DNA of 64,000 bases from Oceanicaulis sp. HLUCCA04 (GTDB lineage: Bacteria > Pseudomonadota > Alphaproteobacteria > Caulobacterales > Maricaulaceae), in contig LJSH01000003.1 in the NCBI GenBank assembly GCA_001314625.1, forward strand, positions 297,454 through 361,453, in the 5' to 3' direction. Below the pieces are notes generated by a model. That model was not told where the DNA came from, made no database searches, and saw nothing but the letters and a program-made list of their open reading frames with translations. Positions 50,057 through 59,291 of this stretch are shown here, in pieces (position 1 is the stretch's first letter; every line of letters starts with the position of its first letter). The translations under genes were made by a program, and so were the position numbers.

Positions 50057-51694
50057 ATGGCCAACGTAGACGCGCCCGCAGGTCAGGAGCGCCAGAAGGG
50101 TATTCTCGGCTGGATCGAGAAGACCGGCAACAAGCTGCCCGACCCGGTCATGATCTTTGTATGGCTGATCCTGATACTGGTCGCGGTATCGATCATTGCC
50201 GAACTGTTCGGTGTCTCGGTGGAGCATCCGGTGCGGGTCAATGACGATGGCTCGCCGGTCATTGAGCCGGCGCGCATGCTGCTGCGCTCGGAGATCATTG
50301 AAGACCTCCTTGTGCGCATGCCGGCCATTTTCACCTCCTTCCATCCGCTCGGCTATGTGCTGGTGGTGATGCTGGGCGCAGGCGTTGCAGAACGCGCGGG
50401 CCTTTTTGGAACCGCCATGCGCGCCGCGGTACGCAATGCGCCGCGCTTCCTGCTGACACCGGTCGTGGCGCTGGTGGCGATGCTGGCCAATCTGGCTGCC
50501 GATGCGGCCTATGTGGTGCTGATCCCGCTGGCGGGCGTGATCTATGCCGCTGCAGGCCGGCATCCGGTAGCCGGTATTGCCGCCGCCTTTGCGGGTGTGT
50601 CCGGCGGTTTCTCCGCCAATCTGTTCCCCGGCCAGCTCGATGCCTTGCTGTTTGGCATTACCGAGGCGGCTGTAGGCACGCTAGTCGCCGACTGGACCAT
50701 GAATATTGCCGGCAACTGGTTCTTCATCGCCGCGATGACGATCCTCTACCTGCCGATCATCTGGTTCGTGACCGATGCTATCATAGAAAAGCGCCTCGGC
50801 CCCTGGACCGGGGGCGCGGTGGCGGGCAGCACCGACCCCGCCGATGATCCCGACGCGCCGCTTACCGAAGGCCAGAAAAAAGGGCTGGGACGGGCCGGTA
50901 TCGCCGTATTGGCGGTCATGTTCCTGTGGCTGTTCCTGACCGTTGATCTGGTGGAGTTTGTCACTTTCGGCGCCGTATCGGTGTGGGACGGCAATCCGCC
51001 GCTCTTGAACCCTGACCCCACGCTAGCCCCGGCGCAGCAGCTGGTGCCTTTCTTCTCCTCGCTCGTTGCCGGTTTCCTCTTCCTGTTCCTCGCCGCGGGT
51101 GTCGCCTATGGCGTGGCGGCAGGCACCATCAAGTCCCACCGCGACACGGTGGAAATGATGGCGGGCGGCATGAAGGATATGGGCTATTACCTCGTGCTGG
51201 CCTTTGCCGCCGCCTATTTCGTGGAGCTGTTCAACCAGTCCAATCTCGGCCTGATCGCGGCGGTAAACGGCGCGGGTGCGATCCAGCAATCGGGCCTGCC
51301 GCTGCCTGTTGTACTGGGCCTCATCGTGGTGTTTTCAGCCCTCCTCAATCTCTTTGTGGGCTCGGCGAGCGCCAAATGGGCGTTCATGGCGCCCATTCTC
51401 GTACCGATGCTGATGCTGCTGGGCGTCAGCCCGGAAATGGCGACGGCGGCCTATCGTGTCGGTGACAGTGCCACCAACATCATCACCCCGCTGATGGTCT
51501 ATTTCCCGCTGGTGCTGGTGTTTGCCCGGCGCTGGGTGCCTGAGTTTGGCATCGGCTCGCTGACCGCAGCCATGGTGCCTTACTCGCTCTGGCTTCTGAT
51601 CAGCGGGATCATCATGACCATTGCCTGGGTCTATCTGGGCCTGCCGCTCGGTCCGGGCGCAGAGGTCGGATACACCCTGCCGGCCGCGAACTAG
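50057..51694 (+). CDS. AbgT-family transporter
   Basis: A 545-residue membrane protein of the AbgT/MtrF family, which handles p-aminobenzoyl-glutamate or exports sulfonamide-like antimetabolites by proton exchange. KGILGWIEKTGNKLPDPVMIFVWL opens the protein and the conserved GSASAKWAFMAPILVPMLMLLGVSPE (about 434-459) is intact, as is GDSATNIITPLMVYFPLVL. About eleven helices are visible. AAGGGGGAATGAAAT precedes the ATG. The gene is monocistronic. Confidence 0.93.
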   Translation: MANVDAPAGQERQKGILGWIEKTGNKLPDPVMIFVWLILILVAVSIIAELFGVSVEHPVRVNDDGSPVIEPARMLLRSEIIEDLLVRMPAIFTSFHPLGYVLVVMLGAGVAERAGLFGTAMRAAVRNAPRFLLTPVVALVAMLANLAADAAYVVLIPLAGVIYAAAGRHPVAGIAAAFAGVSGGFSANLFPGQLDALLFGITEAAVGTLVADWTMNIAGNWFFIAAMTILYLPIIWFVTDAIIEKRLGPWTGGAVAGSTDPADDPDAPLTEGQKKGLGRAGIAVLAVMFLWLFLTVDLVEFVTFGAVSVWDGNPPLLNPDPTLAPAQQLVPFFSSLVAGFLFLFLAAGVAYGVAAGTIKSHRDTVEMMAGGMKDMGYYLVLAFAAAYFVELFNQSNLGLIAAVNGAGAIQQSGLPLPVVLGLIVVFSALLNLFVGSASAKWAFMAPILVPMLMLLGVSPEMATAAYRVGDSATNIITPLMVYFPLVLVFARRWVPEFGIGSLTAAMVPYSLWLLISGIIMTIAWVYLGLPLGPGAEVGYTLPAAN

Positions 51695-51700
51695 GAATAT

Positions 51701-51727
51701 TGCCCGCAGTCGTAAGGGCTGCGGGCA
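51701..51727. terminator. Hairpin between the AbgT gene and GST gene
   Basis: TGCCCGCAG (51701-51709) pairs with CTGCGGGCA (51719-51727) over a nine-base loop, six bases after the AbgT stop. There is no T-run, so it may be a weak terminator or a stabilising stem. Confidence 0.5.
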
Positions 51728-51755
51728 CTACGCCGCCTGAAAGGAAAACCCGCCC

Positions 51756-52370
51756 ATGAGCCTTGTCCTTCATCACCTCAATGCCTCGCGCTCGCAGCGC
51801 ATTATCTGGCTGATGGAGGAGCTGGGCCTGCCCTACACGCTGGTGCGCCATGAACGCGACGCACAGACGCGCCTGGCACCGCCGGAACTCCTCAAGGTGC
51901 ATCCTATGGGCAAGGCACCCTTGCTGGAGCATGAGGGGCAGGTGATCGCCGAAACAGGTGCCATTGCGCAGTATATTCTGGCCGTGTTCGACACCGAGCA
52001 CCGCCTGCATCCCAAGCCGGGATCGCCGGACTTCGCGCGCTATCTGGAATGGATACACGCGGCTGAAGGCTCGCCCTTCCTGCCGGGGCTTATCCTGGTA
52101 TTCGCCCGCGCGACGGGCCTGCAGGATTCGCTGCTGGCAGGCTGGATGACCGGAGAGCGCGACAAGGCGGTAGCCACTATCGAGAGCCATCTGGCCCGTC
52201 ATACCTGGTTTGCCGGGGACACCTTTACCGCTGCGGACTGCCTGATGGGCTTCCAGCTGGATGGGATGGAAAAGTCCGGCCTTCTGGAGAATGCGCCTGC
52301 CACCAAGGACTGGCTCCAACGCGCTCATGCCCGTGAGGGCTACAAGCGCATGATCGAGCAGGGCGTCTAG
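51756..52370 (+). CDS. Glutathione S-transferase
   Basis: The 204-residue protein has the thioredoxin-like N-terminal domain with RSQRIIWLMEELGLPYTLV and the glutathione-contact block GKAPLLEHEGQVIAETGAI. The helical C-terminal domain has WFAGDTFTAADCLMGF. Length is normal. It lies 61 bases after the AbgT gene on the same strand, so cotranscription is possible if the hairpin is leaky. The substrate is unknown. Confidence 0.92.
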   Translation: MSLVLHHLNASRSQRIIWLMEELGLPYTLVRHERDAQTRLAPPELLKVHPMGKAPLLEHEGQVIAETGAIAQYILAVFDTEHRLHPKPGSPDFARYLEWIHAAEGSPFLPGLILVFARATGLQDSLLAGWMTGERDKAVATIESHLARHTWFAGDTFTAADCLMGFQLDGMEKSGLLENAPATKDWLQRAHAREGYKRMIEQGV

Positions 52371-52421
52371 GGGGCGTCTGCCAGACCGCTTGCGTGGATG
52401 GCTGCCTCAAGATCGCTGCGC

Positions 52422-52709
52422 TCACGCATCGACGGCTTCGGTGGCAATGTGAGCGCGTGCCCGTGGCCTTAGCCCGCCTTCGGTGGCAAGGTCTACAGGG
52501 CACCCCAGCTTCTCGCCAAGTGATTGCTCAATGCCGATCATCCGCAAAAGACTGGGCGTCTGCCCAAACTCCACCAGTAAATCCACATCGCTGTCCGGGC
52601 CGGCCTCGTCGCGGGCGTGAGAGCCGAAAACGCGCACGCGCACAATGCCATGGTCTTCAAACCATGGTTTCAATGCCCGCAGGCGGGCCAGAAGCTCATC
52701 GCGTTTCAT
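52422..52709 (-). CDS. MNT-type nucleotidyltransferase
   Basis: A 95-residue minimal nucleotidyltransferase with the catalytic motif FGSHARDEAGPDSDVDLLVEF (GS...DxD, about 29-49). Start ATG 52709. Proteins of this size normally pair with a HEPN/HepT toxin. Here the downstream frame (ATG overlapping this stop) stops after 20 codons against the convergent GST gene, so the partner appears lost. Family antitoxins inactivate HepT by AMPylation; this one may be an orphan. Confidence 0.85.
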   Translation of the reverse strand: MKRDELLARLRALKPWFEDHGIVRVRVFGSHARDEAGPDSDVDLLVEFGQTPSLLRMIGIEQSLGEKLGCPVDLATEGGLRPRARAHIATEAVDA

Positions 52710-52759
52710 GGCCGCATTGTCCCACCGGCCGGCCCGCGCGGCAAGCCCGAGGTCAATGG

Positions 52760-53701
52760 CTAGGGGCCCGATGTCGTGGTGACGGCCGCCGACGTGGCCG
52801 TACTTGCCGCAATAATGGCGGCCGTCTGTGCGGCGATTACCGCTGACATGGCCGACACCGTGCCAAGTCCGCCATCGCCGCGTTCGCCCAGCCAGACCAG
52901 TTGTGCCAGACGCAGCCGGGCCGATCCGGTTTGCGTGACCGCGTCGAGCGCCTGCATATGGCTGGCGATGACGGGAAGGTCGGCCGAGGTAACACCCTGC
53001 GCGGCCCATTCCATGTAGAGATGCCGGTTGCCGGTCTGGCGGATCGGTTTGAGCTCACGCGCTGCGGCGCGCAGTGCCACGAAGCGCTCCGCCACCTCGC
53101 GCGCCGGTTGGCGGTAGAGCGCACACAGACGCGCCCCTTCACGTTTCAGGCCCCGCGTGGCTTTTGCCCCGGCAAAGACGGCAAGAGCCGCCTCCCTGGC
53201 GCGGACAACGCTATCGGGACTGTCATCCTGCGCCGCGTGGGAGGCGGCGAACTGGTCCGTGATGGCCTGGTTGGCGCGCCACCAGGGCGGCTGGATGGCC
53301 TTCTGGATGGCAAGGAACCGGCGCAGCGCGCTTGCTGAACGGGCGCCGGACAGCGTCAAGACCAACGCCGCGCGGCTGCCTCCGGCATAGAGCTTTCCCG
53401 TGCCAGCCTCTTTGGCGCTCTCTTTGAGCGTGGTGCGCAGCGTCACAAAATCGGACGCGGTTTTACCGTTCCCCGTGAGCAGGGCTGCATATATCCAGCG
53501 CAGACTTCCCGTCGGTGCCTGCCAGCTTCCCAGCGCATCCTTCAAAGCCACATGGCTGGTTTCCAGCGCCCCGGCCAGATTGGCCGGGCTGTCGCCCGAC
53601 AGGCAGAGTGCGTAGGCGCTGAACCATGCGCCAGCGCCATCGGGTCCGCCTTTTATGGCTTTTACCGCCGCGTGGGTCTGCTTCAGCCTGTCGAGCTCCA
53701 A
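52760..53701 (-). CDS. Uncharacterised helical protein downstream of a prolyl oligopeptidase
   Basis: The 313-residue product starts at TTG (53701, ribosome site AGGAGAGGGCC), 13 bases after the oligopeptidase stop. It is mostly helical and Ala-rich. Recognisable strings are GGPDGAGAWFSAYALCLSG (about 18-36), LRWIYAALLTGNGK and QKAIQPPWWRANQAI. The end is a low-complexity AIIAASTATSAAVTTTSGP. DUF4003-like families share the first pattern, but I am not certain. The function is unknown. Position implies coexpression with the peptidase. Confidence 0.65.
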   Translation of the reverse strand: MELDRLKQTHAAVKAIKGGPDGAGAWFSAYALCLSGDSPANLAGALETSHVALKDALGSWQAPTGSLRWIYAALLTGNGKTASDFVTLRTTLKESAKEAGTGKLYAGGSRAALVLTLSGARSASALRRFLAIQKAIQPPWWRANQAITDQFAASHAAQDDSPDSVVRAREAALAVFAGAKATRGLKREGARLCALYRQPAREVAERFVALRAAARELKPIRQTGNRHLYMEWAAQGVTSADLPVIASHMQALDAVTQTGSARLRLAQLVWLGERGDGGLGTVSAMSAVIAAQTAAIIAASTATSAAVTTTSGP

Positions 53702-53714
53702 AGTGGGCCCTCTC

Positions 53715-55922
53715 CTATTCGCTGGCGGGCGGCTGGCTCAGGTCCAGCCCGGTGTGAAAGGCGATGAAGGCCCATTTGTCCGCCGTTTCCTCGATCAGCT
53801 TGGAAACAGGTGTGCCTGCGCCGTGTCCGGCCCGCGTCTCGATGCGGATCAGGGTTGGCGCATTGTCCGTGTCGGCAGCTTGCAGCGCGGCGATGTATTT
53901 GAACGAGTGGCCGGGGACCACGCGGTCATCGGTATCGGCGGTCGTCACCAGTGTTGCCGGATAGCCTTCGCCCTGGGGAATATTGTGCAGCGGCGAGTAG
54001 GCGTACAGCACATCGAACATGGCCGGATCTTGCGGGCTGCCATAATCATCGACCCAGAACCGGCCAGCGGTGAACTGGTTGAAGCGCAGCATGTCCATCA
54101 CGCCGACGCCGGGAAGGGCGGCGGCAAACAGGTCCGGACGCTGGTTTGCAACAGCGCCGACCAGAAGCCCTCCATTGGAGCGGCCCTCGATGGCGATATT
54201 GTCCGGGCTCGTCCAGCCCTCCTCGATCAGGTGCTCGGCGGCATTGATGAAGTCGTCAAACACGTTCTGCTTGTTGGCCAGGCGTCCGCCATCATGCCAG
54301 TCGCGTCCGTATTCGGAGCCGCCGCGGATATTGGCCAGCGCAAACACGCCGCCCATTTCCATCCATTGCAGGCGGCGTACATCAAAGCCGGGCGTCATCG
54401 CGATATTGAACCCGCCATAGCCGTAAAGCAGGGTCGGGCGCTCGCCATTGGGCGTCACATCGCGGTGGTGGACGATATACATCGGCACCTCAACGTCACC
54501 CGTCGAGGGGTAGAATACCTGGCTGACCACATAGTCTTCCGGGTCGAAGGTCAGTTCAGGCTGCGCGAACACGCTGCTCTCGCCTGTCTCCACATCATAG
54601 CGGTAGACGGTGGGCGGCTGGTTGAAGCTGGTAAAGCTGTAGAAGGTTTCGGTCTGGTCAGGGCGTCCATTGAAGCCGCCCGCCTGTCCTATGCCGGGCA
54701 GTTCGACATCGCGCACCAGTTCCCCTTCAGTTGTGTAGACCCGAACGGCCGAGCGCACGTCCTCAAAGCTCTGGACAATCAGATGCCCGCCAACATGGCT
54801 GGCGCTGGTAATCGGAAAATCGCCTTCTGCAATGATATCGGTCAGCTCTGACGGATTGGCCAGATCCAGCGAGACAATGCGCTGGTTGGGTGCATCCAGA
54901 TCCGTCAGGAACAGGAAACTGGAGCCGATATTGCCCACGAGGCTGTGATTATTGTCGTCGCCGTCAAAGACCAGAACGGGTTCAGCCTCTTCGTCGGTCA
55001 GGTCGAGGATATGAATGCCGTTCCCGTCCGTGCCGGTCGATGAGGAGATGACCAGATAATCGCCATCATCGCTGACAGACCCGCCCCAGCCGGTTTCAGG
55101 GCTCTCAGGATCGGCCATCACGAGCCGGTCTTCGCTCTGCTCTGTTCCCAGCGCGTGGAAATAGATCGCCTGGTCCATGTTCAGCGAGGTGAATTCCTCG
55201 CCTTCAGCAGGCTGCGGATAGCGCGAATAGAAGAAACCCGATCCATCTTCGGCCCATGAAAGGCCGGAAAACTTGATCCATTCAAGCTGATCGTCGAGGC
55301 GCTCGCCCGTCTCGACATCAATCACGTGGGCCGTGCGCCAGTCCGAACCGCCATCTTGCAGCATGTAGGCGACATATTGCCCGTCCGGGCTGGCCCAGGT
55401 GCCCGCCAGCGCCATGGTGCCGTCTTCGGACAATGTGTTGGGATCAATCAGGACGCGGCCTTCACCGTCCAGCCCGTCGCGCACCATGTAGACCGACTGG
55501 TCCTGCAGCCCGTCATTATAGGAATAGAAATAGCGGCCCTCGCGCGCAGCAGGGACCGATACGCGCTCATAATCCCACAGCTCGCGCAGGCGCTCGGCAA
55601 TCATCGGGCGGCCGGGGAGGTTTTCCAGATAGCGGTTGGTGACTGCGTTCTGCGCGGTGACCCAAGCTTCCACTTCGCCGTTCTCACGCACATCGCTTTC
55701 CAGCCAGCGGTAGGGATCAGCCACTTCCACCTCGCCGCGCGATGCGGACTGATAGATGTCGGTCTGCTCTACCTCGCGGGTGGTCGGGTAGATCAGGCGG
55801 TCTTGTGTATGGGCCGCGCCAGCGACCACCGTATTGGCATCACCTTCGCCTGTTGCAACCTGTTCGCCGCAAGCGCTCAAGACCAGAATGCCTGCCAGCG
55901 AAATTAGAAATGCACGCTTCAT
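53715..55922 (-). CDS. Prolyl oligopeptidase (S9A) lipoprotein
   Basis: The 735-residue precursor has a lipoprotein-type signal (AGILVLSACGE, lipobox LSAC at about residues 14-17). An N-terminal beta-propeller (about 80-460) is followed by the alpha/beta-hydrolase domain. The catalytic Ser is in EGRSNGGLL (about 582). The Asp is in TADTDDRVVPGHSF (about 666) and the His in RAGHGAG (about 696). It cleaves short peptides after proline; the lipid anchor places it in the envelope. The uncharacterised gene follows in the same operon. Confidence 0.93.
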   Translation of the reverse strand: MKRAFLISLAGILVLSACGEQVATGEGDANTVVAGAAHTQDRLIYPTTREVEQTDIYQSASRGEVEVADPYRWLESDVRENGEVEAWVTAQNAVTNRYLENLPGRPMIAERLRELWDYERVSVPAAREGRYFYSYNDGLQDQSVYMVRDGLDGEGRVLIDPNTLSEDGTMALAGTWASPDGQYVAYMLQDGGSDWRTAHVIDVETGERLDDQLEWIKFSGLSWAEDGSGFFYSRYPQPAEGEEFTSLNMDQAIYFHALGTEQSEDRLVMADPESPETGWGGSVSDDGDYLVISSSTGTDGNGIHILDLTDEEAEPVLVFDGDDNNHSLVGNIGSSFLFLTDLDAPNQRIVSLDLANPSELTDIIAEGDFPITSASHVGGHLIVQSFEDVRSAVRVYTTEGELVRDVELPGIGQAGGFNGRPDQTETFYSFTSFNQPPTVYRYDVETGESSVFAQPELTFDPEDYVVSQVFYPSTGDVEVPMYIVHHRDVTPNGERPTLLYGYGGFNIAMTPGFDVRRLQWMEMGGVFALANIRGGSEYGRDWHDGGRLANKQNVFDDFINAAEHLIEEGWTSPDNIAIEGRSNGGLLVGAVANQRPDLFAAALPGVGVMDMLRFNQFTAGRFWVDDYGSPQDPAMFDVLYAYSPLHNIPQGEGYPATLVTTADTDDRVVPGHSFKYIAALQAADTDNAPTLIRIETRAGHGAGTPVSKLIEETADKWAFIAFHTGLDLSQPPASE

Positions 55923-56020
55923 GTGATGCGCTCCCCAAGGAAATGTGTGTGGCGTGAAACCTAGGCAGACAGGGTGAAATTGTCGACCGGCAGGGGCATT
56001 TTGCCCTATGAATCGCCCTC

Positions 56021-58513
56021 ATGGACCGTTCTGCGCCCCTTCCGCTGCTGCCCCCGCTTTTCGCCCTCTGGTTTGACGCCCGGGGCTGGCAGCCGCGTGA
56101 CCATCAGCTCGCCATGCTGGAGGCGGCCGGAGCGGGTGAGGATGTGCTGCTGGTCGCCCCGACGGGCGGGGGCAAGACGCTGGGCGGCTTCCTGCCATCG
56201 CTCATTGAGCTGGCGCAGATCAGTGCGCAAGGCGGCAAAGGCCGGCCCCATCAGCTTCATACGCTCTACATATCGCCGCTGAAGGCACTCTCGCAGGATG
56301 TGGCGCGCAATCTGATGGTGCCGGTAGAGGAAATGGGTCTGCCTTTGCGGATCGAAACGCGCACGGGCGACACACCGCAATCAAAGCGCGCGCGCCAGCG
56401 GGCCGCCCCGCCGGACATATTGCTGACGACGCCTGAACAGCTCGCCCTTTTCGTGGCGCAGGAGAACGGCGCGGCCTTCTTTGCCGATCTCAAGGCCGTC
56501 ATCGTGGACGAGGTACACGCGCTGGCCCAACAGAAGCGCGGCGACCTGCTGGCGCTGGGATTGGCGGCCATCTCGCGATATGCGCCGGACGCGCGCCGCA
56601 TCGGTCTTTCGGCGACCGTGAAGGATGTGGACGGACATGCGCGCTGGCTGTCCCGCGATCCGGCCAGTGCGGCGGCTTCAACGCGCGTTGTCATCGGTGC
56701 GGGCGGGGCCGAAGCGGACGTGTCGATCCTCACCCCTGATGCGCGTATTCCATGGGCGGGCCATATGGGTCAGCACGCCATGGACGGTGTCTATGAGCTG
56801 CTGAAGACGGCCCGCACCGCGCTGGTATTCGTCAATACGCGCTCTCAGGCCGAATTTGCCTTCCAGCAGCTCTGGCGGATCAATGATGATAATCTGGCGA
56901 TAGCGCTGCACCATGGTTCGCTCAGCGTCGAACAACGCCGCAAGGTGGAAGGCGCAATGGCCGCCGGAAAGCTGCGCGCTGTGGTGTGCACCTCCACGCT
57001 CGATCTGGGCATTGACTGGGGTGATGTGGATCTGGTGGTGCAGCTCGGTGCGCCCAAGGGCACGTCGCGTCTGATCCAGCGGCTGGGCCGCGCCAATCAC
57101 CGGCTGGACGAGGTCTCGCGTGCAGTGCTGGTGCCGACCAATCGTTTTGAACATCTTGAATGCCTGGCGGCGCGCGATGCGGTGGCGGAAAACGCGCTGG
57201 ATGGCGAACCGCTCAAATCGGGTGCACTCGATGTGCTGGCCCAGCACCTGATGGGCCGGGCGTGCGGTGATCCGTTCGAGGCCGATGCGCTTTACGCAGA
57301 AGTCTGCGGGGCCGCGCCCTATGCCGGTCTGCCGCGTGAAACCTTCGACCGGGTGCTCGCGTTTGTCGCAACCGGCGGATACGCGCTTGGCACTTATGAC
57401 CGCTTCTGCCGCATCGTGAAGGGGCGCGACGGGCTGTGGCAGGCACGCAACCGCACCGCCGCCCAGCGCCACCGGCTCAATATCGGCACCATCGTGGAAA
57501 GCCCGATGCTGGATGTGCGTGTGGTCGCTGCGCGCAGCGGTGCGAAAAGCCTGCGTGCTGCCGGGCCGCGCCTGGGCCAGCTTGAGGAATGGTTTGCTGA
57601 TCAGCTCAGCGTTGGCGATACCTTCCTGTTCGCCGGTCAGGTCTTGCGTTTTGAAGGCACCAGCCAGACCGATCTGTTTGTCAGCCGGGCAGGCGGCGAA
57701 GACCCCAAAGTGCCGTCCTGGCAGGGCGGTAAGTTTCCGCTGTCCACCTATCTGGCAGCAAGGGTACGCAAGCTGGTGAGCGAGCCGGAGCAATGGCACA
57801 AGCTGCCTGATCAGGTGCGCGAATGGCTGGAAGTGCAGCAGCTTCGCTCGCGCCTTCCCGAACCTGAACGGCTGCTGGTGGAAACCTTCCCGCGCGCGGG
57901 CAAGTATTACCTTGTCTGCTACCCGTTTGAAGGGCGTCTGGCGCATGCCACGCTGGGTGTATTGCTCACCCGGCGGCTGGAGCGCCTTGGCCTGAAACCG
58001 CTGGGCTATGTCGCCAATGAATATGCGCTCTCAGTCTGGGCGCTCGACGATATGTCGGGCGTGGATTTTGCCGATCTCTTCTCGGCCGACCTGATGGGCG
58101 ACGATCTCGACGCCTGGCTGAATGAAAGCGTGCTGATGCAGCGCACCTTCCGCCAGTGTGCGCTGATCTCCGGCCTGATCGAGCGACGCCATCCCGGCCT
58201 TGAGAAAACCGGCCGTCAGGTCAGCTTTTCCTCCGACCTCATCTACAATGTCCTGCGCGAGCACGAGCCGGACCATATTCTCCTGCAAGCGGCCTGGGCT
58301 GATGCGGCAACGGGCCTTCTCGACATTCGCCGTCTGTCAGACCGGCTTGCCGCCATCGAAGGGCGCATCGATGCCGTAGCGCTGGAGCGCGTCTCGCCGC
58401 TGGCCGTTCCGGTCATGCTCGAGATCGGACGTGAGCCGGTCTATGGCGAGGCGAGCGAGGCCATCCTGGAGGGAGCCTCGCAAGACCTGATCGCGGAAGC
58501 CGTCAGGCCTTGA
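56021..58513 (+). CDS. Ligase-associated DNA-damage-response DEXH helicase (Lhr-like)
   Basis: An 830-residue superfamily 2 helicase: Walker A APTGGGKT (about 46-53), DEVH in VDEVHALAQQKRGDLLAL, RIGLSATV (motif III), LVFVNTRSQAEFAFQ and TSTLDLGIDWGDVDLVVQLGAPK, QRLGRANHR (motif VI). The Lhr core domain is C-terminal. In other bacteria this gene clusters with an ATP-dependent DNA ligase, an MBL exonuclease and PdeM. Here PdeM lies two genes downstream; the ligase and exonuclease are not in the window. Confidence 0.92.
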   Translation: MDRSAPLPLLPPLFALWFDARGWQPRDHQLAMLEAAGAGEDVLLVAPTGGGKTLGGFLPSLIELAQISAQGGKGRPHQLHTLYISPLKALSQDVARNLMVPVEEMGLPLRIETRTGDTPQSKRARQRAAPPDILLTTPEQLALFVAQENGAAFFADLKAVIVDEVHALAQQKRGDLLALGLAAISRYAPDARRIGLSATVKDVDGHARWLSRDPASAAASTRVVIGAGGAEADVSILTPDARIPWAGHMGQHAMDGVYELLKTARTALVFVNTRSQAEFAFQQLWRINDDNLAIALHHGSLSVEQRRKVEGAMAAGKLRAVVCTSTLDLGIDWGDVDLVVQLGAPKGTSRLIQRLGRANHRLDEVSRAVLVPTNRFEHLECLAARDAVAENALDGEPLKSGALDVLAQHLMGRACGDPFEADALYAEVCGAAPYAGLPRETFDRVLAFVATGGYALGTYDRFCRIVKGRDGLWQARNRTAAQRHRLNIGTIVESPMLDVRVVAARSGAKSLRAAGPRLGQLEEWFADQLSVGDTFLFAGQVLRFEGTSQTDLFVSRAGGEDPKVPSWQGGKFPLSTYLAARVRKLVSEPEQWHKLPDQVREWLEVQQLRSRLPEPERLLVETFPRAGKYYLVCYPFEGRLAHATLGVLLTRRLERLGLKPLGYVANEYALSVWALDDMSGVDFADLFSADLMGDDLDAWLNESVLMQRTFRQCALISGLIERRHPGLEKTGRQVSFSSDLIYNVLREHEPDHILLQAAWADAATGLLDIRRLSDRLAAIEGRIDAVALERVSPLAVPVMLEIGREPVYGEASEAILEGASQDLIAEAVRP

Positions 58514-58652
58514 CGTTGCGCGACCGGAGACAGAAAATAGCGTCACTATGAACTAGCACCTTTCAAGGCGCGCCCTCGCGTCCTCTCCGCCCTAAACGGC
58601 AATATGAGAACGCCCTCAAGCGCTGCGCGCGGGCGTGAAAGGTGACTACTCC

Positions 58653-59291
58653 ATGCATGGTCCTGATCCCATGAACCCGCACCCGATGGCGGGATTTGAT
58701 CGCGTCTGTTTCCTCAAACCCGTCATCACCCGCCCCAATATCGAGGTGGGCGAATACACCTATTACGACGATCCTGATGCACCCGAAGCCTTTCAGGACC
58801 GCAATGTCCTCTACCATTATGATTTCACCGGAGACCGTCTGGTGATCGGACGGTTCTGCGCGATTGCAACCGGCGTAACCTTCATCATGAACGGGGCCAA
58901 TCATGCGCTGGGCGGCCTCTCGACGTTTCCGTTCCAGATTTTCGGCAATGGCTGGGAGAACGGCTTTGATGCCCGTGCTCTCGACAGCGGATACCGCGGC
59001 GACACGATTGTCGGGAATGATGTCTGGATAGGGCGTCAGGCCGTCATCATGCCCGGCGTGCGTATCGGCCATGGCGCGATCATTGCCGCGCACAGCGTGG
59101 TCACCCGCGATGTGCCCGATTACGCCATCGTTGCGGGCAATCCAGCCGAGCTCAAAAAGAAGCGGTTTGACGGCACCACCATTGCGGCGCTGTTGCGCAT
59201 CAGCTGGTGGGACTGGCCGGTGGAAAAAATATCGCGCCATATCAATGCGCTAAGGGCAGGTGATATCAATGCCCTGCAAGAGGGCGATTGA
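58653..59291 (+). CDS. CatB-related (xenobiotic) O-acetyltransferase
   Basis: A 212-residue left-handed beta-helix acetyltransferase of the CatB/Vat type. Start ATG 58653 (AAAGGTGA upstream); an upstream GTG adds six residues. GRFCAIATGVTFIMNGANHALGGLSTFPF contains the catalytic His, and the hexapeptide repeats DTIVGNDVWIGRQAVIMPGVRIGHGAIIAAHSVVTRDVPDY are intact. Such enzymes acetylate chloramphenicol, streptogramins or sugars; which applies is unclear. It sits between the helicase and pdeM, overlapping pdeM by four bases. Confidence 0.9.
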   Translation: MHGPDPMNPHPMAGFDRVCFLKPVITRPNIEVGEYTYYDDPDAPEAFQDRNVLYHYDFTGDRLVIGRFCAIATGVTFIMNGANHALGGLSTFPFQIFGNGWENGFDARALDSGYRGDTIVGNDVWIGRQAVIMPGVRIGHGAIIAAHSVVTRDVPDYAIVAGNPAELKKKRFDGTTIAALLRISWWDWPVEKISRHINALRAGDINALQEGD

